A stretch of DNA of 64,000 nucleotides from GCA-003244245 sp036266995 (GCA_036266995.1 DATAWX010000169.1:11964-75963), one strand, 5' to 3'; positions 52,622 to 62,259 are shown, counted from the stretch's first letter. The notes: generated by a model not told the origin, from the sequence alone. Program-made: numbers and translations.

Positions 52622-53299
52622 ATGATGTCGTTCAAGCGCGCGCACAGCGAGGAGCAACGGACCGAGCGCCGGCGGATGATCCTGGACACCGCGGCCGCGA
52701 TGCTGACCGAGATGCCCGTGGCTCAAGTCAGCCTCAACGAGCTGAGCCGACGGGTCGGCCTGGCGAAGTCGAACGTGCTGCGCTACTTCGAGTCCCGCGA
52801 GGCCGTCCTGCTCGAACTGCTCGACGCCGCGTCACGGGAGTGGCTGGAGCTGCTCGGCGACACGCTGACCGCCGCGGTCGACACCGGCGCAGCCGCGTCC
52901 GAGTGTGGCGATCAGTTGGCCGCCACACTCGCGGCCTCGCTGGCGGCCCGTCCGGTGTTGTGCGACCTGATCAGCACGCAGGCAGCGGTGCTCGAGCACA
53001 ACGTCTCCCCGCAGGTCGCCGCGCGGTACAAGCGGGCCGCCATCGCCAATGTCGGTGTTCTGGCGCGGCTGATCCGCCAACACCTGAGTGAGCTCGGCGA
53101 GCACGACGCGCAGCGGCTCGCCGTCGCCGTCATCCTGGTGACCGGCGCAGTGTGGACTCACGCACGCCCATCGGCCGCGATGCTGGCCGCCTACGAGGCC
53201 GACCCAGAATTGGCCGCCATGCGGTTCGATTTCACCACAACCCTCCGCGAGATACTCCAAGTGCTGATCACGGGACTGCTCGCACGTCCATCGCGCTGA
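52622..53299 (+). CDS. TetR-family regulator
   Basis: This 225-residue protein has a TetR HTH: RRMILDTAAAMLTEMPVAQVSLNELSRRVGLAKSNVLRYF, then a helical ligand domain of the TetR_C type found in SDR-linked regulators. It starts at one of two adjacent ATGs (52619 or 52622; a GTG at 52616 is also in frame). It is divergent from the SDR gene and most likely controls it and itself through the palindromes at 52542-52608. Confidence 0.9.
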   Translation: MMSFKRAHSEEQRTERRRMILDTAAAMLTEMPVAQVSLNELSRRVGLAKSNVLRYFESREAVLLELLDAASREWLELLGDTLTAAVDTGAAASECGDQLAATLAASLAARPVLCDLISTQAAVLEHNVSPQVAARYKRAAIANVGVLARLIRQHLSELGEHDAQRLAVAVILVTGAVWTHARPSAAMLAAYEADPELAAMRFDFTTTLREILQVLITGLLARPSR

Positions 53300-53360
53300 C
53301 CCTCGAAGCAATCGGTCTGGACTGAGCAGCTCTCTCTTGGGATTGTCAAGAGGTGCGGCT

Positions 53361-54668
53361 ATGCGCGAGACACTCCGGGGACAGCCGCCGGTACCGTCCA
53401 AAATCGTGACTTCCAGACGTGCGCGGTTCGGTAACAGGTCGTCGGCCGTCCTGAGTTGTGTGCTCGCCGCTGCTTGTGCCGCCGGCTCGAGCACGACGAG
53501 TACCTCCGTTGAGCCTCGGCAGGCGACCGGGCCCGGCAATAGCCGTCAGGTGGCCGAGAAGCCGCTGGTCACGCTTCCCTCCACGGCACCGGGGTCGGCG
53601 AGCTGGACGCCGTGGCCCGCGGCCCTGCACGACTCACGGCACAGCGGGGCATCAACTGAGACCGGCCCGAAGGCGGGCACCGTGCGCTGGCGCCGGAAGC
53701 TGGAGGGTGCTGTCACTGCGGGACCGGTGATCGGCCAGGACGGCACCATCTACGCGGCCTCCAACGGCGGCGTGCTGCACGCCCTTGACCCGGCGACCGG
53801 GACCGACCGGTGGACCTACGACTCGGGCCACACCAGCGGCAGCGACCTGTCCATCTCGCCGCTCGTCCTGCCCGATCGGACTGTGTTGTGGCCGACCCCG
53901 GTAGCGGAGCTCGTCGCGTTATCACCCACCGGTATTCCACTGTGGTCGCAGCCGCTGCCCGGCCAGCCGACCTCTCCCGCCAGCGCCGATGGGCACCGGG
54001 TCTACGTCGGAGACACATCCGGTGCGGTGAGCGCGCTGGACATCCTGGACGCCGGCGGTCACCGTCTGGTGTGGACTGTCAACATCGGCTCGGTTTCCTA
54101 CGGATCAGTCGTCACCGACGGGACGGGGCGCCTCTACACCACCGTAGACACCGCCCTGGTCGCGATCGACGACCGTGGGGCTACCGGAACCGTGGCGTGG
54201 CGCGCTGATCCGCACGACGACATCACCGAGGTCTCGGCGGGACTTGCCGCCGACGGTACCGCGCTGCTAGGGACCAATGGCGGCCGTGAATGGGCCTACC
54301 ACCGGGACGGCAGGCCCGCATGGAATGCCCCGCGAATCATCACGTACTCCTCGCCCGCGGTCACCGTGAGCGGGCTGGCCTACGTGGGCGATCACGCCGG
54401 TCGAGTGCATGTCTTCGACGTCGGCAACGGCTCTGAGGCCGCCACGTACCGGGTGGGGCCGGGCCAGATCTGGAGCTCGACCGTGGTGGATCGGACCTAT
54501 CGACTCTACTTCGCCGGCCAGGACGGCCATGCCTTCGGTGTCGACTCAGGCGGCACGCTACTGTTCGATCTCGACCTGGGTGCTCCGATCGATTCCTACC
54601 CCGCCTTGTCTGCAGACGGGGCGCTGATCATCGGCGCCCGCAACGGCATCTTGACCTCTGTCGGGTGA
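53361..54668 (+). CDS. Exported PQQ-like beta-propeller protein
   Basis: This 435-residue protein has an N-terminal signal (SSAVLSCVLAAACAAG, possibly a lipoprotein) and a repeated beta-propeller: GTVRWRRKLEGAVTAGPVIGQDGTIYAAS, LHALDPATGTDRW, AVSALDILDAGG, YVGDHAGRVHVFD and GHAFGVDSGGTLLF are successive blades of the PQQ-enzyme/BamB type. The start ATG follows AAGAGG. It may organise surface or envelope proteins; no catalytic residues are evident. Confidence 0.82.
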   Translation: MRETLRGQPPVPSKIVTSRRARFGNRSSAVLSCVLAAACAAGSSTTSTSVEPRQATGPGNSRQVAEKPLVTLPSTAPGSASWTPWPAALHDSRHSGASTETGPKAGTVRWRRKLEGAVTAGPVIGQDGTIYAASNGGVLHALDPATGTDRWTYDSGHTSGSDLSISPLVLPDRTVLWPTPVAELVALSPTGIPLWSQPLPGQPTSPASADGHRVYVGDTSGAVSALDILDAGGHRLVWTVNIGSVSYGSVVTDGTGRLYTTVDTALVAIDDRGATGTVAWRADPHDDITEVSAGLAADGTALLGTNGGREWAYHRDGRPAWNAPRIITYSSPAVTVSGLAYVGDHAGRVHVFDVGNGSEAATYRVGPGQIWSSTVVDRTYRLYFAGQDGHAFGVDSGGTLLFDLDLGAPIDSYPALSADGALIIGARNGILTSVG

Positions 54669-54714
54669 CGCTGATCGACTGAGCGGCACGGCTTTGTGCC
54701 CTTGTCGTGCAGGG

Positions 54715-55481
54715 TTATTTCAGGGTGACTACCTTGCGCATACCCATCAAAGCGTGCGGTATGCCGGACTGGTCGTCCGCAACGAAACACAGCAGGACAT
54801 ACGTGCCAGCCGGCAGGTTGTACGTGATGTCGGCGTGCTTGCCGGGCGACAGCACCCCCATCTCGATCTGCGGACCAGGCTGTGCGAAGGGCGGGGCACT
54901 CTGTGTGCCGGAGTCGAAGAAATCCTGGATGTCCTTGTCCTCGTGCCCGGCTTGACCGGTGATTCTTCCATGAAGTCGATTGTGTCGGACACGTTGCGGG
55001 CGGTGATCTTGCCTGCCGCGGGCAGGAGTGGCTCGGGAGGCCGCGCAGGGGGAAGAGATGGTGGATCGGGAACGCGCCGATACCGGAGATCGGGCCGATC
55101 AGCGGGAAGGGAAGGTGGATCGGGAGCGGGCTGATACCCGGGAACGGGAATATGGGGCCACCCTGGCTACCGCCTGGCCCGCTGACCTGCAACGTGGTCA
55201 GTGTCGGCTTCGCTCCGGGGGCCACCGAGTTGGCGTCGAACAGGTAGTACGTGCCGGCCGAGAGCTGCTCAATGACGGTCACCGGCGTGCCCTTGACCAC
55301 CCCGGCAAGCCCGAAGATGCGGGCGTCCTGGACGAGTTCTCGGGTGCTCTTCGCCGCGGTAGGCGTGTACCACGACCGTTGAGTCCAACGGCGTCGCGGC
55401 GGCCGAACCGTGCCGGCCCACCAACCCCACCGTGATCAATGCGGCGGCCACCAACGTGGGTAACACCTTGGCTCTCCACAT
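54715..55481 (-). pseudogene. Secreted protein gene with several frameshifts
   Basis: An ATG at 55481, five bases after GGAGG, begins a signal peptide (AKVLPTLVAAALITVGLVG). The mature protein is spread over frames: STRELVQDARIFGLAGVVKG, then SAGTYYLFDANSVAPGAKP, KITARNVSDTIDFM, and finally KDIQDFFDSGTQSAPP, HADITYNLPAGTYVLLCF and MGMRKVVTLK to the stop at 54715. The last part resembles cupredoxin-like or similar small exported beta proteins. At least three frame changes make it inactive. Confidence 0.6.
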
Positions 55482-55955
55482 GACAACCTCCGGTTGAGTA
55501 TCGGGCAGCCTGGTCGTGCGCCGCGCACGTAGTGGCGCACCGGGCGAATAAAGCGTCAGCATGTTGTCACAGAGGCCCGTGAGGCTGTTACAGAAAAGTC
55601 GCTAATGTCGGCAGCCTGAAAAGCATCGATCCCGACGTGAACAAGAGGTTTCCGGTGGGCTTTTAAGTGAACAACGGGTTGCGGCCTTCATTGAATCTAT
55701 AGGTGTTCAATGAGAAGTTTGGTTGCCCGCCACAGGTCGTCGGCGGGTTGATCACGATGTGACCCGCCAAAGATCGCCGACCACTGGTCGGAACGTGGGT
55801 TACCGTGAGGCCGAACAGTGTTGTTGCAGTACGCGCCGGGCGCCCGTCCGTAGTGACCAGCGGCATCGCAGGCTTCTCGCAAGGGCGGCGTAGAGCGCGT
55901 CGTAGCCGGACATCGCTGTGTGCGCGATTTTGGGAGCCCTGGTCGGTGAACGGTG
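55482..55955. other. Stretch with possible decayed coding
   Basis: No intact gene is seen. On the minus strand, 55900-55663, the end TTLFGLTVTHVPTSG to NTYRFNEGRNPLFT looks like the C-terminus of an exported protein, without recognisable start; it lies beyond the hairpin at 55956. Confidence 0.25.
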
Positions 55956-55996
55956 GTCGGGCCCGACCGGAAAGAAACTTCCCGGTCGGGCCCGAC
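55956..55996. terminator. 15-bp GC-rich hairpin
   Basis: GTCGGGCCCGACCGG (55956-55970) pairs perfectly with 55982-55996 around an 11-base loop; each arm also contains the palindrome GTCGGGCCCGAC. A terminator-like structure, without a T-tract. Confidence 0.55.
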
Positions 55997-56234
55997 GTGT
56001 TCCCAACTGCGTGCCTAGACTCCCACCACGAAGCAGGGCACAGATTAAGTGTAGACGCGTGCGATACGTGGTCACGCGGGATACCCGCTGCCCCACCCAA
56101 GCAGCGGAACCGTGGGGTGCTGGTGAGCAGTTCTTGACGCTGGCGTTACCGCGTGTCACATGACAGTAATAATGATCTTGTTCGATTACTTCATCGGGGC
56201 GGCGACCACGGTGCAGACTCTGGGGAGCGCGGAC

Positions 56235-56597
56235 ATGACCATCTTCGATTCCATCGGCGGCGCGCCTTCGGTGAGCGTCGCGGTCGACAAGTTCTACGGG
56301 CAGGTGTTGAGCGACCCCCAACTGGCACCGTATTTCGCTGGAGTAGATCTAGACAGGCTGAAGTCGCACCAGCGCTCGTTCATCGCCGCCGCGATCGGTG
56401 GACCGGATATTTACCGGGGCCGCGACATGGCTGTGGCGCACGCCAACCTCGGCATCACAGATCCGGACTTCGACGCAGTCGTCGGGCACCTCGTGGAGAC
56501 CCTCACTGAGCTCGGGGTCCCCAACGAGATCATCGCCGAGATCGGCGGTGCCCTTGCTCCGCTACGGTCGGACATTGTCGGTGTGCCGGCAGTGTGA
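56235..56597 (+). CDS. glbN: Truncated hemoglobin, group I (trHbN)
   Basis: This 120-residue globin starts at the ATG at 56235 after GGGGAGCG; a longer in-frame reading from 56160 adds non-family residues. It has the proximal His at 69 (MAVAHANLGI), Tyr B10 at 21 (KFYGQVL) and Gln E11 at 46 (KSHQRSF), the set that gives high oxygen affinity and NO dioxygenase activity in mycobacterial trHbN. It lacks the N-terminal pre-A helix of the mycobacterial protein. It probably protects against nitric oxide. Confidence 0.92.
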   Translation: MTIFDSIGGAPSVSVAVDKFYGQVLSDPQLAPYFAGVDLDRLKSHQRSFIAAAIGGPDIYRGRDMAVAHANLGITDPDFDAVVGHLVETLTELGVPNEIIAEIGGALAPLRSDIVGVPAV

Positions 56598-56657
56598 TCC
56601 CACCGCCGGTGCGGGGAACGGGCTCCACCACGCTGTGTCTTCGCCACTGAGATGGGC

Positions 56658-57130
56658 TCAGCCGCTCACTACGCTGGATGCCGTTTCGAGGTAGCGGACC
56701 ACCTTCTCGGCGCCGATGATCGGCCGCAGCGCAGCCCGCTTGACGCCGCCGCCGTCGCTCACAAGGACGACCTCAGGGGCGAGCACGTCAAGGAGGCCTG
56801 CAGGTCCCTGGTTTCGAGCGCGCGCTGGAACGACTCCAGAGCAGCCCGGGCCTCGCTCGGGGAGACCACCTCGCGAGGGCGGCGGGCATTGACGTGCTGG
56901 CGGGCGCGGTGCGCGATCTGGCGGACGGCCGCGGGGCTCTTGTGGACGGCGGCCGCGATCTCGTCGTAGCTGACATCGAAGGCCTCGCGCAGCACGAAGA
57001 CGGCGCGCTCGGTCGGCGAGTGCGTCTCGAGGACGAGCATTATCGCCATCGACACACTCTCGGCGAGCTCGACGTCCTCGGCCACGTCCGGCGCGGTGAG
57101 CAGCGGCTCGGGCCACCAGGGGCCGAAACT
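56658..57130 (-). pseudogene. ECF41-type sigma factor, truncated and frameshifted
   Basis: The recognisable part starts at PWWPEPLLTAPD near 57130 and continues DVELAESVSMAIMLVLETHS and SPTERAVFVLREAFDVSYDEIAAAVHKSP, which is sigma region 4. Then comes the C-terminal SnoaL-like domain, which changes frame near 56800 and reads LLDVLAPEVVLVSDGGGVK to the stop at 56658. Region 2 is missing. ECF41 factors sit beside oxidoreductase, epimerase or carboxymuconolactone decarboxylase genes, which fits the NDH-2-like gene upstream. Confidence 0.7.
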
Positions 57131-57373
57131 TCGACCCTCTCTGTTCGTGGCCGACCCAGGTTGTCGAAGGCCTTCGAGCGTGCATCCACAGCAAGGTCCT
57201 TCGGATTACTCGCGCCGGCACGACACCCCCCCGCCAGCGGCACATCTTCGTCAGCCGGTGAAAGGCTCAAGGCCGAAGCGCCCCACGCGATGGCATGAAG
57301 ACACCGGGCGGAGCACCATTGGGACACCCTCAGTAGTTGGTAGCGGTTCGATCTGGGATCGCCGATGCGTCGC

Positions 57374-58570
57374 CTAGGCTGCCCGTTCAGCGGAGGCCAG
57401 TGCCTCGCCGCGCTTGGCCCGCAGCAGCTGCTGGCGCTTGTCATCCTTGGCCCAGGTGTGCGAACCGGGCTTGCGTGCCTCGTCCGCCAGCTGCTTGACG
57501 GTGTGCTGGCAAACGAACTCCTTGAGCTTCGCGCCAGGGCGGCCGCCGAGGTAGAACCTTGTCGCGGTGTCGTTCTTGTGGGCGAACTGGAAGATGCCGG
57601 CGCGACGACCCAGGCTGATGCACTGGCCGGCGAACCCCTGGTTGAGGGGCGCGGGTTGCTCACCCGCGATCCGGCTGAGCACCGTGTCGGCGGCCTGCGC
57701 GCCCAGCGGACCCGCGGCCTGGCAGCTCATCCGCAGCGGCAGATCCGACGGCGCCGCCGAATCCCCGGCCGCGACGATGCGCACGTCGTCCACGCTCGTC
57801 AACGTCTCGTCCGTGAGCAGGCGGCCCAAGGCGTCGGTGCTCAGCCCGCTGCGGCCGGCCAGGTCCGGCACGCCGAATCCGGCGGTCCAGATGGTCACCT
57901 TGCTCGTCAGCTTGCGGCCGCCACTGAGCTGCACGACATCGCGAGTCACAGCCGTCACCGTCGCGTCGGGGCCCTCGAGCACGGTCACACCGAGTTTGGC
58001 CAGCCGCTTGGCAACCGAGCGTCGACCCCGAGGGTGCAGGTACGGGCCGAGCACCTCGCCGCAGACCAGGGTCACGGTGCGGCCCTCCTCCGCCAGCTCG
58101 GCGGCGGTCTCGATGCCGGTCGGACCGGCTCCGGCAACCGTCACTGCGGCCGTTGCAGGCGCGGCGTCGACGACCGACCGCAGCCGCTGCGCCTCCTCCA
58201 GGCTGGCAATCGGGTAGGCGAACTCGGCCGCTCCGGGCACGCGCGGATCGGCGCTGGCACTGCCCACTGCGTAAATCAGATAGTCGTAGCCAACCGTGCC
58301 GCCGGTCGCCAACGTCACGCTGCGTTCGGCCGCGTCAATCCGCGTCACGATGTCGACCACCAGCCGGATGCCCTCGCCCAGGACTTCTCTGTAGTCGACG
58401 ACCGCGTCGTGGGACCCGCCCACCAGTTGGTGCAGGCGGATCCGCTCGACGAAGGTCGGGCGCGGGTTGATCAGAGTCACTGTCACGTCGTCGCGCTGCG
58501 TCAGGCGATTGGCCGCCATGACGCCGGCGTATCCGCCGCCGATCACGACCACATCGGTGTTCTCAGGCAT
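57374..58570 (-). CDS. NDH-2-like FAD-dependent oxidoreductase
   Basis: This 398-residue flavoprotein has the FAD motif VVVIGGGYAGVMAANRL at the start, a central NAD(P) motif VAGAGPTGIETAAELAEEG and the conserved late flavin-binding VDDVRIVAAGDSAAP. It resembles type II NADH dehydrogenase-like enzymes controlled by ECF41 sigma factors in Actinobacteria. The ATG follows AGGAGACACC. The remains of an ECF41 sigma gene lie downstream on the same strand, so its normal control is probably lost. Confidence 0.85.
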   Translation of the reverse strand: MPENTDVVVIGGGYAGVMAANRLTQRDDVTVTLINPRPTFVERIRLHQLVGGSHDAVVDYREVLGEGIRLVVDIVTRIDAAERSVTLATGGTVGYDYLIYAVGSASADPRVPGAAEFAYPIASLEEAQRLRSVVDAAPATAAVTVAGAGPTGIETAAELAEEGRTVTLVCGEVLGPYLHPRGRRSVAKRLAKLGVTVLEGPDATVTAVTRDVVQLSGGRKLTSKVTIWTAGFGVPDLAGRSGLSTDALGRLLTDETLTSVDDVRIVAAGDSAAPSDLPLRMSCQAAGPLGAQAADTVLSRIAGEQPAPLNQGFAGQCISLGRRAGIFQFAHKNDTATRFYLGGRPGAKLKEFVCQHTVKQLADEARKPGSHTWAKDDKRQQLLRAKRGEALASAERAA

Positions 58571-58838
58571 GGTGTCTCCTTCGTTTCTAGGGGTTCGGCC
58601 TCAAGACACCGCGTGCATCGATCGTTGTGACAGCGCGTGAGGCAGATCACTCCACAGGCGTGGGCTCGGCATGCGGAGTCCTCACGGTCGGAGCTGATGC
58701 TCCGGGGACGAAGATCATCGGGCTACGATCACTCCACGTCGCGGCCGTACGAGGCGTGCCACGCACGGGATAGGTGCGCGCCGCCGGATCGACTACAGCT
58801 ACATGGTCAGCGAACGCAACAGTGCCGAGAGGGACGCC

Positions 58839-60557
58839 ATGTATCCCGAACCGTACGAGCTCATCCCGTCACCAGGCGGGATGGTTGCCCGAATTCACGC
58901 CCGGGGCACCGCCGTATTGGCTATCCCCACGATCAACCGGGGCACCGCATTCACGATCGAGGAGCGGAAGGCGCTGGGGCTGATCGGTCTGTTGCCTACG
59001 CGGGTCACCACGCTGGATGGGCAGCTGCTGCGTGTCTATGCTCAGTTTCAGCGGCAGGTCAACGATCTCCGCCGCTGGGTGTATCTGGCCAATCTGCGGG
59101 ACCGCAACGAGGTGCTGTTCTACCGGCTTCTCTCCGATCACATCGAGGAGATGCTGCCGATCGTCTACACCCCGACCGTCGGTCTGGCGATCGAGCGGTT
59201 CAGCCACGAGTTCCGCCGACCCCGCGGGGTGTACCTGTCCGTGGATTACCCGGCGGACACCGACACCGCCTTTGGCAACACCCGGCTCGGAGCCGACGAC
59301 GTCGATCTCATTGTGGCCACCGACTCCGAGGGCATCCTGGGAATCGGCGACCAAGGCGTGGGCGGCATTGAGATCGCCATCGGCAAACTCGCCGTCTACA
59401 CCGCAGCGGCAGGCATCCACCCGCATCGGGTGCTCCCGGTCGTGCTGGATACGGGCACCGACAACTTGGCGCTGCTCAACGACGAGATGTACCTGGGTGC
59501 CCGGCACGCCAGGGTCCGTGACCAACGCTATGACGACCTGATCGACGCCTATGTCACCACGGCCACCAGGCTGTACCCACACGCGATGCTGCATTGGGAG
59601 GACTTCGGCGCCGGCAACGCGCGCCGCATCCTGAACAAGTACGCCGACCAGGTCTGCACCTTCAACGACGACATGCAGGGGACCGCCGCCGTGGTGCTCG
59701 CGGCCGCCTTCTCCGCTGTCCGTGCGGCCGGGACGAGGATGCGGGACCAGCGCGTGGTGATTCACGGTGCCGGCACTGCCGGGCTCGGGATCGCCGACAT
59801 GATGCGGGATGTCATGATCGGTGAGGGTCTGTCCCGAGCTGAGGCCACCCAGCGCCTTTACCCGCTCGGCAGCAGGGGCCTGCTCGTCGACGACTCGCCG
59901 AAGCTGCGCGACTTCCAGCTGCCCTACGCGCGGCCTGCCGCCGAGGTCGCAGGATGGTCGGGCAGCGGGGACGGCGCCATCAGCCTCGCCGACGTGGTCT
60001 CGCACGTGCGGCCTACCATGCTCATCGGCACCTCTACCCAGGCCGGGGCCTTCACCGAGGGCATCGTCAGGCAGATGGCTGGATACACTGAGCGGCCGAT
60101 CATCATGCCGCTGTCCAACCCGACCTCCAAGTGTGAGGCACTCCCCGAGGATCTCCTCCGCTGGACCGACGGCCGCGCGCTGATCGCCACAGGCAGCCCC
60201 TTCCCGCCGGTCACCCTCGGTGAAACCACCTACCGCATCGCGCAGGCCAACAACGCGCTCATCTTCCCCGGCCTGGGCCTCGGAGTGATCGTCGCCAAGG
60301 CACGCCGGATCACCGATCCCATGATCGCGGCTGCGGCAAACGCCGTCGCTCACCTCTCCGACGCCACCAGACCGGGCGCGCCGCTGCTGCCCGCGATCGA
60401 TGACCTGCGCGCCGTCTCCGCTGCGGTCGGGATCGCCGTCGCCGTCGCGGCAGACCGGGAAGGCCTCGCGCGGATCCCGGTGGACAACCCGATCCAGCAG
60501 GTGCACGAGGCCATGTGGCGGCCCGAGTACCCGCGGCTGGAGCTCGAGCCGGGTTGA
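58839..60557 (+). CDS. maeA: NAD-dependent malic enzyme
   Basis: This 572-residue enzyme oxidatively decarboxylates malate to pyruvate. Visible motifs are RDRNEVLFYRLL, VYTPTVGLAIERF (substrate loop), the metal and substrate region HWEDFGAGNARRIL with NDDMQGTAAVVLAA, the Rossmann motif HGAGTAGLGIADM and MPLSNPTSKCE. The ATG at 58839 follows GAGAGGGA and gives a length close to E. coli MaeA (565); an ATG at 58803 without a ribosome site would add 12 residues. It supplies pyruvate and NADH for gluconeogenesis and anaplerosis. Confidence 0.92.
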   Translation: MYPEPYELIPSPGGMVARIHARGTAVLAIPTINRGTAFTIEERKALGLIGLLPTRVTTLDGQLLRVYAQFQRQVNDLRRWVYLANLRDRNEVLFYRLLSDHIEEMLPIVYTPTVGLAIERFSHEFRRPRGVYLSVDYPADTDTAFGNTRLGADDVDLIVATDSEGILGIGDQGVGGIEIAIGKLAVYTAAAGIHPHRVLPVVLDTGTDNLALLNDEMYLGARHARVRDQRYDDLIDAYVTTATRLYPHAMLHWEDFGAGNARRILNKYADQVCTFNDDMQGTAAVVLAAAFSAVRAAGTRMRDQRVVIHGAGTAGLGIADMMRDVMIGEGLSRAEATQRLYPLGSRGLLVDDSPKLRDFQLPYARPAAEVAGWSGSGDGAISLADVVSHVRPTMLIGTSTQAGAFTEGIVRQMAGYTERPIIMPLSNPTSKCEALPEDLLRWTDGRALIATGSPFPPVTLGETTYRIAQANNALIFPGLGLGVIVAKARRITDPMIAAAANAVAHLSDATRPGAPLLPAIDDLRAVSAAVGIAVAVAADREGLARIPVDNPIQQVHEAMWRPEYPRLELEPG

Positions 60558-60594
60558 TGACCAACGAATCCTGACCGACGATCGCAGAGGCACG

Positions 60595-61334
60595 ATGACT
60601 AGCTTGTTGTTCAACAGCGTGGCAGGCAGCTACGCCACCACAAGACCGTCCTACCCGCCGGCCCTGTACGCCGCGGTTGCCGCCGCGGTCGGCAAGCCCT
60701 ACAAGGACCTCACAGTCCTCGACGTGGGGGCGGGCACCGGGATCGCCACCGAGGCGATGGTCGCGCGCGGAGCAACCGTCATCGCGGTCGATCCGGCTCG
60801 GGAGATGCTGGCGCAACTGGACGAACGGTCCCCGGTGTGGGGACCATCTGCGGGGACGGCAACGCCCTGCCGGTCGATGACGCGGTCGCCGACCTCGTCA
60901 CCTACGCGCAGGCACTGCACTGGACCGTACCCGAACAGTCCGTGCCGGAGGCCATGCGTGTGCTGAGGCCGAACGGAGTACTCGCGGCGTGGTGGAACGT
61001 GCCCGACTTCGGGGTCGAGTGGGTGGCCGCTCAGGCGCAGCAGCTGCGCAGAGCCGCGCCGAACTATCACGGCTTCGTCGGTACCGACATCGGCGGGCGC
61101 CTGGCCGAACCACGGTTCAACCTCAACACCGAGCACCACACCTTTTCCTGGAGCCGCGAGGTCACCATCGACCAGCACGTGACCATGTTGGGCACCCAGT
61201 CCTACCTGGCCGCCCTTGACCCCGGCCCTCGCGCGGCGTTCCTCCAGGCCGAATCGGAATATCTCACCCAGGTCTTTCCCGACCGCGTGGTCAATGAGCG
61301 CTACGCGACCAGGCTGACCATCGCTCGCCGGTGA
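60595..61334 (+). pseudogene. SAM-dependent methyltransferase with frameshift
   Basis: The ATG frame (after AGAGG) encodes FNSVAGSYATTRPSYPPALY, the SAM motif LDVGAGTGIATEAM and VIAVDPAREMLAQL. At about 60835 it leaves the family sequence, and another frame continues TICGDGNALPVDDAVADLV, QALHW and a C-terminal domain to 61334. One missing or extra base separates the halves, so no full protein is made unless a frameshift occurs. Family: UbiE/Methyltransf_11-like, with the FRP/RPSYP start of a common actinobacterial group. Confidence 0.75.
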
Positions 61335-61339
61335 GCCGG

Positions 61340-61469
61340 TGATCTGCTGCGGTCGCAGCTTGCTGACAGAGGCTTTCCCAGCCCTTCGCCGCGGTGGTGT
61401 TGCCGAAGCGAACCTCCCACTCATCAGCGCCGGCGGGGGAGCGACCCTGCCGCCGGGTTTGGCGCTCAT
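61340..61469 (-). pseudogene. RelE-like toxin remnant
   Basis: From an ATG at 61469 the start MSAKPGGRVAPPPA is in one frame; in another the toxin-like core continues DEWEVRFGNTTAAKGWESLC and then ends. The words W-x-(V/I)-R-(F/Y)-G-T-T-x-A-A-(K/R)-GW-x-x-LC recur in an actinobacterial RelE-like family. A frameshift in a C-rich run and a 3' deletion left only about 45 codons. Confidence 0.45.
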
Positions 61470-61768
61470 GCGGTGGGTTCGGGAACAGGTCCGAGGTCGC
61501 CCTCGAGTAGATGGATCCGCGCAACGAGATCACGGTCGGAGTGAAGCTCGGCCGTGTGTTGCCATGCGGCGCCCCTTGCGGCAGTAGCGACGAGCTGTGC
61601 TGCTCGGAGGTGGTCCCTACGCCAGGCTCTGGCACTACCAGTCAGGCGGATTCCTTGACGAGGACGGTGGCACGTCGCCGTCCGACGAGACGAACCGCAA
61701 GACCAACGTGTCGAGCGTGCTCTGAGGCCGGACAGAGGTCACGCGGGCACGATCTACGGGCTGGAGCA
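61470..61768. other. Stretch without gene
   Basis: No supported gene or structure is seen in these 300 bases between two minus-strand genes or relics. Confidence 0.4.
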
Positions 61769-62101
61769 CTAAAGCGGATGCCGACGTTCCAACTCGTCCT
61801 CCTCTTCTTCGGTCATTCCCCGCACCAGGGTTTCATCATCTCCGGTCCGGAAACGTTCGGCGCTGAACAACATCACGTAACCACAGATGCCGCACTCAAC
61901 TCGGACAAGGTACTCGACGATCACCTCGGCATCATCAAGATTGCTGATATTGGGAGGAAAATTGCCCATTAGCGCCAAGAATGGGAAACGATGTACGATG
62001 AGATGTTCGGATTCGCAGACCGCACAATTCATCAATCCGAGTTGAGCAAGCTTCTCTCTGACCTCTACCAAGAAGGTCTTGCGCCACCGCAAGTCAGTCA
62101 C
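61769..62101 (-). CDS. Small zinc-ribbon protein
   Basis: This 110-residue protein contains two CxxC pairs, MNCAVCES near residue 24 and VECGICGYV near 70, with hydrophobic strands between them, and an acidic C-terminal end (EEEEDELERR). This is the pattern of a zinc-ribbon. No family is recognised. Its GTG start overlaps the stop of a 39-codon frame upstream (62094-62213), indicating translational coupling. Base composition is lower in GC than most of the window. Confidence 0.65.
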   Translation of the reverse strand: MTDLRWRKTFLVEVREKLAQLGLMNCAVCESEHLIVHRFPFLALMGNFPPNISNLDDAEVIVEYLVRVECGICGYVMLFSAERFRTGDDETLVRGMTEEEEDELERRHPL

Positions 62102-62213
62102 GCCCAGAGTAGTAGGCCGTCCGGTCTGGGTAGGGTCGCCCTGTAGAGTACGCCTCCACCTGTTCGATATAGAGATCCACGTAATTCATGTACGGCTCAA
62201 CCTTGTCGCTCAA
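62094..62213 (-). CDS. 39-residue protein coupled to the zinc-ribbon gene
   Basis: A TTG at 62213, four bases after AGGAGGA, starts a 39-residue protein (SDKVEPYMNYVDLYIEQVEAY, ending AYYSGRD). Its stop overlaps the GTG of the next gene (GTGACTGA). The strong ribosome site, Tyr-rich protein-like composition and coupling support a real gene. Function unknown. Confidence 0.5.
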   Translation of the reverse strand: MSDKVEPYMNYVDLYIEQVEAYSTGRPYPDRTAYYSGRD

Positions 62214-62259
62214 CGTTCCTCCTGCTGCTCGCGAGGACGGGACCAGTGCGACATCCTGC

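Noticed and set aside
58869..60614. 581-codon antisense frame across the malic enzyme
   Set aside because: Antisense shadow with Val/Asp/Gly/Arg-rich composition; the plus strand encodes the full enzyme.
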